From assembly GCF_036568665.1 (NCBI RefSeq), contig NZ_DATCSD010000172.1, positions 1 to 6,705 on the forward strand: 6,705 bases of DNA, read 5' to 3'. The position numbers were made by a program, and so were the translations under genes. The notes under the pieces were generated by a model. It searched no databases and had not been told where the DNA came from. It saw only the letters and a program-made list of their open reading frames with translations. The stretch is from Ohtaekwangia sp036568665. GTDB lineage: Bacteria; Bacteroidota; Bacteroidia; Cytophagales; Cyclobacteriaceae. Below, piece by piece: positions 1-5,244 of this stretch; the stretch's first letter is position 1; each line of letters opens with the position of its first letter.

Positions 1-548
1 TCTTGTGCACCTTTGCCAAGACGTGATTCTTCCAGCACAACGCCACGCTCTTTGTCGATCTCGGCACCTTCAAAAGCAACAGTGCTGGCCCAGTCTTCCA
101 GTATCTGAAACCCTTTATCTACATTCTCTTTTTTCTCGGTAGGTATCGGGAGTATATATACTGTCTCGTCAAAGCTGGTGTAAGCATTCAGGTCAGCGCC
201 AAACTCCACACCAATGGATTGAAGGAAAGATACCAGGTCATTCTTCTTGAAATTTTTGGAGCCGTTAAAGGCCATGTGTTCAGTGAAGTGCGCAAGACCC
301 TGCTGGTCGTCATCCTCGAGTATAGATCCGGCATTAACAACCAGGCGAAGTTCAACTTTCTTTTCGGGCTTTTGATTCTTCCGGATATAGTAGGTAAGAC
401 CGTTGGCAAGCTTGCCGATTTTTACGTTTGGATCTACCGGTAATTTTTGATTGAGTTTATCCTGCGCCTGAAGCAGGCCACAGAGCATAAACAGAAATAC
501 AATAAGTGTGGATTCCCTTAAAAAGGATTTTGGTTTTGGATACGGCAT
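1..548 (-). CDS. M16 family zinc metallopeptidase (insulinase/PqqL-like), N-terminal part
   Basis: Partial gene: 182 codons are visible and the 3' end is beyond the left edge. Residues 1-28 look like a Sec signal peptide: a basic start, a hydrophobic run from about residue 14 (TLIVFLFMLCGLL), then LQAQD, with cleavage probably near residue 28. The mature part begins an M16 peptidase domain (about 45-182). It carries the inverted zinc motif HFTEH at 87-91, where His87 and His91 bind zinc and Glu90 is the catalytic base. The downstream KERGVVLEE segment (166-174) should supply the third zinc ligand, probably Glu167, at the usual distance of about 76 residues. Family members of this two-lobed type are usually around 900 residues, so about a fifth is seen. 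By family it should degrade peptides in the periplasm or at the outer membrane; the substrate cannot be told. The ATG at 546-548 is chosen because it gives a complete signal peptide. No Shine-Dalgarno sequence precedes it, and an inverted repeat covers it. Confidence 0.93.
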   Translation of the reverse strand, partial: MPYPKPKSFLRESTLIVFLFMLCGLLQAQDKLNQKLPVDPNVKIGKLANGLTYYIRKNQKPEKKVELRLVVNAGSILEDDDQQGLAHFTEHMAFNGSKNFKKNDLVSFLQSIGVEFGADLNAYTSFDETVYILPIPTEKKENVDKGFQILEDWASTVAFEGAEIDKERGVVLEESRLGKGAQ

Positions 549-650
549 GCAACAAAATATTTAAGTATAAATGGGTTCACAGGAATAGAGGAGGAGAGAT
601 CTATGCAGGGAATATATAGTCTGATCGAACAAGCTATATATTGTTGCATG
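546..650 (-). repeat. 10-base inverted repeat spanning the leader and start codon of the M16 gene
   Basis: On the plus strand, CATGCAACAA at 546-555 is matched perfectly by its reverse complement TTGTTGCATG at 641-650. In the minus-strand transcript the first arm lies just after the stop codon of the inositol-phosphatase gene. The second arm contains the ATG of the M16 peptidase gene. Pairing would close an 85-base loop and put the start codon in a helix. The repeat is seen directly; the fold and any effect on translation are inference. The ten-base match could also be chance in an AT-rich leader. Confidence 0.4.
611..642 (-). repeat. AT-rich stem-loop after the inositol-phosphatase gene
   Basis: AATATATAG (611-619) and CTATATATT (634-642) are perfect reverse complements, giving a 9-bp stem with a 14-base loop. 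It begins 10 bases after the TGA of the upstream gene. It has no GC-rich base and no U-run on the minus strand, so it is not a canonical intrinsic terminator. It may be a weak processing or 3'-end stabilising hairpin. It overlaps one arm of the larger 546-650 inverted repeat by two bases, so the two structures compete slightly. Confidence 0.4.
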
Positions 651-652
651 GA

Positions 653-1450
653 TCAATGCCACTTGCTCTGAATGAGCTCTAACATTTCGGGGTGCACGTG
701 TTTATTGCCCGCGCAGAGCTCTCCGCCAAAGACGAAATTATTACCTCCGCGGAAATCCGTTACTGTACCTCCGGCTTGCTGAACGATAAATGTACCGGCC
801 GCTACATCCCACGCGTTAAGATTATATTCAAAAAATCCTTCGAGACGACCGCATGCTACATATGCGAGATCGATAGCGGCACTACCCAGCCTGCGTATAC
901 CGTGCGACTTCTCTAAAAATTCTTTTATGATATCCAGGTATACATCTTTCTTGGCAGAGTGATAGTAGGGGAAGCCAGTAGCAAGCAAGCTTTCGCTCAG
1001 CGTTTTTACGGGTGACACACGAATCACCTGGTCATTGCAATAAGCTTCGCCACCTTCTATAGCATGAAAACATTCTTTGCGGATAATGTGGTATACATCG
1101 CCTAATATAGTTTCGTTGCCGCGCGTCAATCCTATACTGATCGCAAATATAGGGAGGCCATGAAGAAAGTTCGTGGTGCCATCCAGCGGATCGATAACCC
1201 AGTTATACTCTTTCTGATGCGATTGTTCTACGGTTCCTTCTTCGGTTATAAAACCGGCTTCCGGAAAAATCTTGTGAAGCGCAGTAACAAGCTGGCGTTC
1301 TGCTTCCTTATCGACATACGAAACAAGATTGTTAAAACTGTTTTTTTGTTCAATGCGCGTAAGATCAAAACTCGCGCCTTCTTTACGAATGAATTCTCCG
1401 ACTTCCTCACAGATCGAGATAACATTGCGCTGAATATTTTTCAGGTCCAT
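653..1450 (-). CDS. suhB: Inositol monophosphatase family protein (SuhB type)
   Basis: A complete 265-residue protein, the usual length for a bacterial inositol monophosphatase. Family members are Mg2+-dependent, lithium-sensitive phosphatases that hydrolyse myo-inositol-1-phosphate and related sugar or polyol phosphates in the cytoplasm. The signature metal-site elements are present: Asp47 in VSYVDKEAE, Glu70/Glu71 in ITEEG, motif 1 IDPLDGTTNF at 86-95 (Asp87 and Asp90), and motif 2 AWDVAAG at 213-219 (Asp215). The IRRLGSAAIDLAYVACGRLE segment at 185-204 is typical of true inositol monophosphatases, which argues against CysQ-type bisphosphate nucleotidases. The exact substrate stays open; histidinol-phosphate or other sugar-phosphate phosphatases share this fold. 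The ATG at 1448-1450 fits the family N-terminus. The 149 bases up to rsmI (1451-1599) hold no gene and only weak 5-bp inverted repeats (for example TTCAC 1469-1473 with GTGAA 1483-1487), so the gene may have its own promoter. I see no convincing consensus for one. Confidence 0.93.
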   Translation of the reverse strand: MDLKNIQRNVISICEEVGEFIRKEGASFDLTRIEQKNSFNNLVSYVDKEAERQLVTALHKIFPEAGFITEEGTVEQSHQKEYNWVIDPLDGTTNFLHGLPIFAISIGLTRGNETILGDVYHIIRKECFHAIEGGEAYCNDQVIRVSPVKTLSESLLATGFPYYHSAKKDVYLDIIKEFLEKSHGIRRLGSAAIDLAYVACGRLEGFFEYNLNAWDVAAGTFIVQQAGGTVTDFRGGNNFVFGGELCAGNKHVHPEMLELIQSKWH

Positions 1451-1599
1451 CGCTGACTTGGTTTTGTGTTCACTTTAAGATGGTGAATATAAGGATGGAT
1501 CGGGAAACATGCTTTTGCCAGCGGATATTAATTTCCCCGGGCATGAATGTTATTCAACAGCTTCTGCTATACGTGTGCATCGTAACGTACACGAGGTGA

Positions 1600-2280
1600 T
1601 TAATTTTCCTTGCCGTGTACAACCATAACGATCTCACCCTTTACTTCCTTGCTTTGAAAGTGAAGCAGAATTTCTTCAATCGTTCCGTTCACAGTTTCTT
1701 CAAACATTTTGGTAAGTTCACGCGATACAGAAGCTTGGCGATCAGCACCAAAACATTCTTTGAATTGCTCCAGTGTTTTTACCAGTCTATAAGGCGACTC
1801 GTAAAAGATCATGGTGCGCTCTTCTTCTGCCAGTTGTTTTAGTAAAGTTTGCCGCCCTTTTTTATGCGGAAGAAATCCTTCGAACACAAACCTGTCGGAA
1901 GGTAAACCAGACTTTACCAATGCTGGTACGAATGCAGTTGGCCCTGGCAGACATTCTACTTTGAGGTTAGCTTGCAATGCTGCACGGATAATGAGAAAGC
2001 CCGGATCAGAAATACCGGGTGTGCCGGCATCCGATACGAGTGCCATGGTCTCGCCTTTCTCCATACGCTGAATAAGACTCGCCAGTATTTTATGTTCGTT
2101 GAAGTTGTGAAAACTCTGCAGCGGTTTTGCTATAGCATAATGCTTAAGCAGGAAGCCGGAGGTGCGTGTATCTTCAGCCAGTATAACATCAACAGACTTT
2201 AATACTTCGAGTGCGCGAAGTGTTATATCAGCAAGATTGCCGATCGGTGTAGGCACAATATATAATGATGGTGAAGACAT
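1600..2280 (-). CDS. rsmI: 16S rRNA (cytidine(1402)-2'-O)-methyltransferase RsmI
   Basis: RsmI uses S-adenosylmethionine to methylate the 2'-OH of C1402 in 16S rRNA. In E. coli it works together with RsmH (N4 of the same base) to tune the ribosomal P site. From the chosen start the protein has 226 residues. Motifs in order: PTPIGN (10-15), LAEDTR (34-39), VSDAGTPGISDPG (82-94), LPGPTA (111-116), FYESPYR (159-165), SRELTKMFEE (186-195) and KGEIVMVV (214-221). Together they are diagnostic of RsmI within the tetrapyrrole-methylase fold. It is shorter than the E. coli enzyme (286 residues) because it lacks the C-terminal extension; a complete short form is likely rather than a truncation. The ATG at 2278-2280 is preferred: it puts SLYIVPTPIGN near the N-terminus, as in the family. 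A reading frame open to a TTG at 2325 would add 15 residues unlike the family and would translate through a stem-loop. The gene lies 71 bases after the pterin dehydratase. Confidence 0.95.
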   Translation of the reverse strand: MSSPSLYIVPTPIGNLADITLRALEVLKSVDVILAEDTRTSGFLLKHYAIAKPLQSFHNFNEHKILASLIQRMEKGETMALVSDAGTPGISDPGFLIIRAALQANLKVECLPGPTAFVPALVKSGLPSDRFVFEGFLPHKKGRQTLLKQLAEEERTMIFYESPYRLVKTLEQFKECFGADRQASVSRELTKMFEETVNGTIEEILLHFQSKEVKGEIVMVVHGKEN

Positions 2281-2283
2281 ACG

Positions 2284-2315
2284 ATGCAATATATACCCGC
2301 GCAGCGGTATTGCAT
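2284..2315 (-). repeat. Stem-loop in the rsmI leader, next to the start codon
   Basis: ATGCAATA (2284-2291) pairs perfectly with TATTGCAT (2308-2315). Inside it, CCGC (2297-2300) can pair with GCGG (2304-2307) around a three-base loop, with a five-base bulge at 2292-2296. On the minus strand the structure ends three bases before the rsmI ATG (2280). There is no U-run after it, so a terminator for the upstream dehydratase gene is unlikely. A translation- or stability-related leader hairpin is possible but unproven. Confidence 0.5.
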
Positions 2316-2351
2316 ATTCCGGCAAAAAGAAATTACTCTATCGCTTGTATA

Positions 2352-2585
2352 CTATGCCAGCTTATCGATCGCGTCCGCCAGTTTGCGGTCGCGATCGGTA
2401 ACTATATTGCCGGCATCATGCGTGGATAACTCGAAAGCAACTGTGTTCCAGGTGTTGGTCCACGTAGGGTGATGGTTCATCTTCTCTGCTACAATCGCCA
2501 CTTTCGTCATAAACCCAAATGCTTCTGTAAAGTCTTTAAATGTGAAAGTCTTTTTAAGCTTGTTGTTTTCTGTTTTCCATTCCAT
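2352..2585 (-). CDS. Pterin-4a-carbinolamine dehydratase (PCD/DCoH family), short form
   Basis: Enzymes of this family dehydrate 4a-hydroxytetrahydrobiopterin to the quinonoid dihydropterin, recycling the cofactor of aromatic amino acid hydroxylases. The 77-residue protein shows the family core EKMNHHPTW (34-42) and STHDAGNIVTDRD (54-66). The three active-site histidines are His38, His39 and His56, with the same 17-residue spacing from the second of the first pair as in the mammalian enzyme. The usual length is about 95-115; this one starts directly at the first beta strand (MEWKTENNKLKKTFTFKDF). An in-frame stop lies a short way upstream of the ATG at 2583-2585, so no longer N-terminus is possible here. 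I recall short forms like this as common in Bacteroidota, so it is probably functional. No aromatic hydroxylase is in the window, so the physiological partner is unknown. The stop is TAG. The start lies 36 bases after the S9 peptidase stop, with a hairpin between. Confidence 0.92.
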   Translation of the reverse strand: MEWKTENNKLKKTFTFKDFTEAFGFMTKVAIVAEKMNHHPTWTNTWNTVAFELSTHDAGNIVTDRDRKLADAIDKLA

Positions 2586-2589
2586 AACA

Positions 2590-2619
2590 CTTACCTTTTT
2601 TGTACTCTAAAAAGGTAAG
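2590..2619 (-). repeat. 11-bp perfect stem-loop between the S9 peptidase and pterin dehydratase genes
   Basis: CTTACCTTTTT (2590-2600) is perfectly complementary to AAAAAGGTAAG (2609-2619), leaving an 8-base loop. It fills most of the 36-base gap: it begins two bases after the S9 stop codon (2622-2624) and ends four bases before the dehydratase ATG (2585). On the minus strand no U-run follows it, so it does not look like a standard intrinsic terminator. Seven T residues follow on the plus strand (2624 on), but no plus-strand gene needs a terminator here. It may be a processing site or a translational control hairpin; that is inference. Confidence 0.6.
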
Positions 2620-2621
2620 CA

Positions 2622-4619
2622 TTATTTTTTTGGTGGCAAGGTCTGATTCAGCCCGTTGCCTAAATACTGGTCGTACCACGCTGTCCAGCGGGTAAACCGG
2701 TCTATCTGGTAACTCGGCACAGATATACCATGAAACTGTCCGGGATACACCACAAATTGTGTTGGCACACCCAGTGTCTTTAATGCCTGGTACATCTGTT
2801 CACTACCCGCAGCCGGCACATTAAAATCTTTTTCGCCAACCATATATAGTGTTGGTGTTTTGATCTTGTCGGCTTTAAAGAAAGGATACGATACCTTCAT
2901 CCATTTGTCTACATTCTTCCACGGTACTCCTAATTCTTTTTCATATTGAAGAGTATACTGGTCAGAGCCATACATAGAGAGCTGAAGCGCGCTGCCCGCT
3001 CCGCTGGCTGCTGCTTTGAAACGTGTATCCGTAGCAGTGGTATAATCTGTTAATATACCGCCATAACTCCAGCCGCCTATACCGAGGCGATTAGGATCAG
3101 CAGCTCCGATCTTTACCAGGTAATCAGCAGCTCCGAGTATATCCATTACTTCTTTATTTCCCCAATCGGCAAAGATCGCTTTGCTAAATGCAAGACCTTT
3201 ACCATTGCTGCCACGATAATTTACATTGGCTACGGCATAACCTTTGGCGGCAAACATCTGCGAAGTAAGATCGAACGAGTAATCATCCTGCGAGGTGGGG
3301 CCACCGTGTATCCATAAGATGAGCGGCAATTTTTCTGAACTGGGTTTACCGGCAGGCCAGTATAACAAACCACCTACAACCGTTCCATCTTTACTCACCG
3401 AGTTAAATCCTTTTACCGTAGCGAGGTTTAGTGATTTGAGGAAGTCATCATGTATATGCGTAACTCTTCTGGCCTTACCATTGTCGAGTGCATATACTTC
3501 GTTCGGTGTGCGTGGATCGCTGGAGATCATAACCCAACGATTATTGATACCTCCCTGCGGAGTGAAAAATACCTGCTCACCGGAAGTGATGGCTTTATGA
3601 TTTCCTGCAAGATCGAAGGATGTGATGTGACTGGTGCGATCATCTTCAATGGCAACATATAGCGCCTGACTGTCGGCCGACCACCGTGGTGAAGATATAT
3701 CGCGATCAACTTTTTGTGATAGTAGTACAGGCGTGCCTCCTGTAACGGATATATAGGCAAGGTAGGGTTGATCGTATATATTAAAGTCTTCGAAGCGTGA
3801 TTGCAGGTAGGCTATATATTTACCATCTGGACTCCAGGCCGGGCTGGTGTCGGCACCTTTCCAGGTAGTGAGTTGACGTGGTGTAGAACCTTTTTTTGCA
3901 TCAATGATCCAGATATCGTTGTTCGCATTGCGATCGGCATCAGGTGTACGGTTGCTTACAAACGCCAACTGCTTGCTGTCTGGCGACCATATAGGATTGT
4001 CTACATCAAAATCTCCTTTGGTAAGTGTATCCAGTTTTTTACTCTCAACATCAAAGAGGTATAGATGCTCGCGCTTGCGTTCAAGGTATCCATCGCCATC
4101 GCTTTTAAAATGATAGCGATCCATTACGATAGGAGGTGTTGTTTTCTTTTTATCACGATCGTCCACTGACTCCTGGTCTTTGATAATGAGTGCGATCTTT
4201 TTGGCATCCGGGCTCCATATATAGTCGCTGATGCCATACTTCAATTCCGTAAGTTTTACAGCTTCACCACCTCTTCGGTCCAGCTTCCATATTTGTGAAG
4301 ATTTAGTTTCGTAGCGTGATGAAAGAAAGGTTAGATATTTACCATCAGGCGACCACCGCGGTCTGCTCTCACCTTCGGCACTCGTTGTTAGTCGAAGGGA
4401 TTCTGTTCCTTCCCAATTGATCATCCATACATCACTGTCATACTTATCTTTTGCAGAGTCAGGCGTAGATACAACATACGCGATCCAGTTTCCATCAGGT
4501 GACAGTTGAGGATCGGAAACCGATTTCAATTTATAGACATCGGAAGGACGCATGGCACGCTGTGCAGACACAGTGCAAGCCACACACAAAAGCAGGGTAA
4601 AGAGTAGGGTTCGTTTCAT
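2622..4619 (-). CDS. Secreted S9 family peptidase (prolyl oligopeptidase / acylaminoacyl-peptidase type)
   Basis: A complete 665-residue serine peptidase. Residues 1-19 form a Sec signal peptide (MKRTLLFTLLLCVACTVSA, then QRA), so it should act in the periplasm or outside the cell. Residues about 25-400 form a TolB/PD40-type beta-propeller with recurring blade motifs: LSPDG 39-43, WSPDG 89-93, WSPDA 135-139, WSPDS 211-215, WSPDG 262-266 and a degenerate WSADS 313-317. Residues about 405-655 form the alpha/beta-hydrolase domain. It has the oxyanion HGGP at 438-441, the nucleophile elbow GGWSYGG (515-521, Ser518), Asp598 in GEKDFNVP and His630 in PGQFHGI, so the catalytic triad is complete. By family it cleaves short peptides, often after proline or from blocked or dipeptide N-termini; the exact specificity (DPP-like or acylaminoacyl) cannot be read from the sequence. 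The ATG at 4617-4619 starts the signal peptide directly. The 299-base gap upstream suggests its own promoter. Confidence 0.95.
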   Translation of the reverse strand: MKRTLLFTLLLCVACTVSAQRAMRPSDVYKLKSVSDPQLSPDGNWIAYVVSTPDSAKDKYDSDVWMINWEGTESLRLTTSAEGESRPRWSPDGKYLTFLSSRYETKSSQIWKLDRRGGEAVKLTELKYGISDYIWSPDAKKIALIIKDQESVDDRDKKKTTPPIVMDRYHFKSDGDGYLERKREHLYLFDVESKKLDTLTKGDFDVDNPIWSPDSKQLAFVSNRTPDADRNANNDIWIIDAKKGSTPRQLTTWKGADTSPAWSPDGKYIAYLQSRFEDFNIYDQPYLAYISVTGGTPVLLSQKVDRDISSPRWSADSQALYVAIEDDRTSHITSFDLAGNHKAITSGEQVFFTPQGGINNRWVMISSDPRTPNEVYALDNGKARRVTHIHDDFLKSLNLATVKGFNSVSKDGTVVGGLLYWPAGKPSSEKLPLILWIHGGPTSQDDYSFDLTSQMFAAKGYAVANVNYRGSNGKGLAFSKAIFADWGNKEVMDILGAADYLVKIGAADPNRLGIGGWSYGGILTDYTTATDTRFKAAASGAGSALQLSMYGSDQYTLQYEKELGVPWKNVDKWMKVSYPFFKADKIKTPTLYMVGEKDFNVPAAGSEQMYQALKTLGVPTQFVVYPGQFHGISVPSYQIDRFTRWTAWYDQYLGNGLNQTLPPKK

Positions 4620-4654
4620 GGGGTAATGTATATAGGTATATCTGCTGATTATAC

Positions 4655-4679
4655 TCCGATTTTACAAATTTTTATCGGA
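4655..4679. repeat. Palindrome upstream of the S9 peptidase gene
   Basis: TCCGAT (4655-4660) and ATCGGA (4674-4679) form six-base arms around a 13-base AT-rich centre, 36 bases upstream of the S9 start codon. The position would suit an operator or part of the promoter region. The centre on the minus strand (AAAAATTTG) resembles the TAnnTTTG -7 element of Bacteroidota promoters only imperfectly. I could not place a matching -33 element, so no promoter is called. Confidence 0.25.
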
Positions 4680-4694
4680 ATGTGAACAGGATAT

Positions 4695-4908
4695 GCGATC
4701 AGCGCAATTAATCAGGTGGGAACGGCAGTGGCAAATAGCAGGGAAGTAAACGCATAAAGTTCAAAGTGTAAAGCATAAAGTGAACCAGTGCAACTACAGG
4801 CCTTTTACTTTCAGCTTTACGCTTTACACTTTGTATTCTTCTGTATAATTCTGTGAAATTCGTGAGAGATATTCCTGCATTTAATCTGCGGAATCTGCGC
4901 GATCAGCG
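4695..4908. repeat. Direct repeat GCGATCAGCG bracketing an intergenic hairpin
   Basis: The ten bases GCGATCAGCG occur at 4695-4704 and again at 4899-4908, in the same orientation. Each lies close to a similar G-rich tail (ATCAGGTGGGAA 4711-4722 and ATCAGCGGGAA 4902-4912). They sit at either end of the 299-base gene-free stretch 4620-4918, which otherwise holds a long inverted repeat and short tandem repeats. I see no coding capacity, transposase fragment or RNA gene in the stretch. Confidence 0.45.
4762..4833 (-). repeat. 19-base inverted repeat (large hairpin) between the DUF493 and S9 genes
   Basis: CAAAGTGTAAAGCATAAAG (4762-4780) and CTTTACGCTTTACACTTTG (4815-4833) match as reverse complements at 18 of 19 positions. 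The single mismatch (4775 with 4820) is A with C on the plus strand but becomes a U-G wobble in minus-strand RNA. With a bulged base at 4814 the stem extends inward by TGAA/TTCA (4781-4784 with 4810-4813), leaving a 25-base loop. The arms are themselves repetitive: GCATAAAGT recurs at 4752-4760 and 4773-4781, and GCTTTAC is tandem at 4814-4820 and 4821-4827. It lies 86 bases after the DUF493 stop codon and could protect or end that transcript. No U-run follows. Confidence 0.65.
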
Positions 4909-4910
4909 GG
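4839..4910. repeat. Degenerate short-period tandem repeats
   Basis: Two blocks of imperfect tandem units sit next to the hairpin. The first has three ten-base units: TTCTGTATAA (4839-4848), TTCTGTGAAA (4849-4858) and TTCGTGAGAG (4859-4868). The second has a nine-base period: AATCTGCG (4883-4890), AATCTGCG (4892-4899) and GATCAGCG (4901-4908). From memory, runs of this kind (AATCTGCG- and TTCGTG-like words) recur between genes in Bacteroidota genomes. That recollection has not been checked here. Confidence 0.5.
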
Positions 4911-4918
4911 AAATAAAT

Positions 4919-5182
4919 TTATAGTGCAACGATGCCTTCGATCTGTGAGGCTTTTATATAAACTTCAATAACGGCATCGCTGGAGGGCATCATCATTTGG
5001 GCTGTTACACTTATATACTTTCCATGACTGGACAGTTTCTCGGTAACAGTATGCAGCGGGAAGAGTTGTCTTACTTCTCCTTCCTTGCCGGTGGGCACTA
5101 TAAATTTAAAAATATAGAGCGATGGCCAGGTATAGTGTTGGTCAAGGTTGTTACGGAAGTTATCGAGCCACTGTTGATCCAT
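4919..5182 (-). CDS. DUF493 / YbeD-like small protein
   Basis: An 87-residue cytoplasmic protein with no signal peptide or membrane segment, the same length as E. coli YbeD. The DUF493 pattern is visible: WPSLYIFKFIVPTGKEGEV (19-37), a central variable helix, GKYISVTAQMMMPSSDAVIE (54-73), and a final VYIKASQIEGIVAL stretch ending on the last beta strand. Known structures of this family have an ACT-like alpha/beta fold similar to amino-acid-binding regulatory domains. The biochemical role is not established, and I assign none. The ATG at 5180-5182 is chosen; a TTG two codons upstream (5186-5188) is in frame but lies inside the U-run of the preceding hairpin. The gene starts 62 bases after the ppiD stop, with a terminator-like hairpin in between, so its transcription either reads through from ppiD or starts inside this short gap. 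Confidence 0.85.
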   Translation of the reverse strand: MDQQWLDNFRNNLDQHYTWPSLYIFKFIVPTGKEGEVRQLFPLHTVTEKLSSHGKYISVTAQMMMPSSDAVIEVYIKASQIEGIVAL

Positions 5183-5186
5183 TCGC

Positions 5187-5224
5187 AAAAAGCAACGCCC
5201 TGACTCAATCGGTCAAGGCGTGCT
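5187..5224 (-). terminator. Likely Rho-independent terminator of ppiD
   Basis: On the minus strand the ten-base stem ACGCCTTGAC / GTCAGGGCGT (5212-5221 with 5195-5204) closes a seven-base loop. It extends outward by AGC/GCT (5222-5224 with 5191-5193) across a single bulged base at 5194, and is followed by five U residues (5187-5191). The pair 5200/5216 is a G-U wobble in minus-strand RNA but a C-A mismatch on the plus strand, so the hairpin is best formed by the ppiD transcript. It lies 20 bases after the ppiD stop codon. The U-run ends four bases before the DUF493 ATG, which is unusually tight. Confidence 0.65.
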
Positions 5225-5244
5225 GTTAAAATTTTAAAGTATAC

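Noticed and set aside
603..671. A 22-codon plus-strand reading frame preceded by a GAGGAGG sequence (588-594) at good Shine-Dalgarno spacing.
   Set aside because: It is cysteine-rich with no recognisable family, overlaps the end of suhB antisense, and Shine-Dalgarno sequences are generally not used by Bacteroidota. The purine run is better read as a pyrimidine-rich stretch in the M16 leader.
1571..1592. A possible terminator hairpin after rsmI (CGTGT / ACACG arms).
   Set aside because: The stem is only five pairs, with no U-run on the minus strand; too weak to call.
3295..3600. A 101-codon plus-strand open frame within the S9 peptidase gene.
   Set aside because: It lies wholly antisense to a clearly conserved coding region and resembles no known family.
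4620..4720. A Bacteroidota-type promoter (-33 TTTG, -7 TAnnTTTG) for the S9 gene.
   Set aside because: Only an imperfect -7-like AAAATTTG was found, with no -33 element at suitable spacing.
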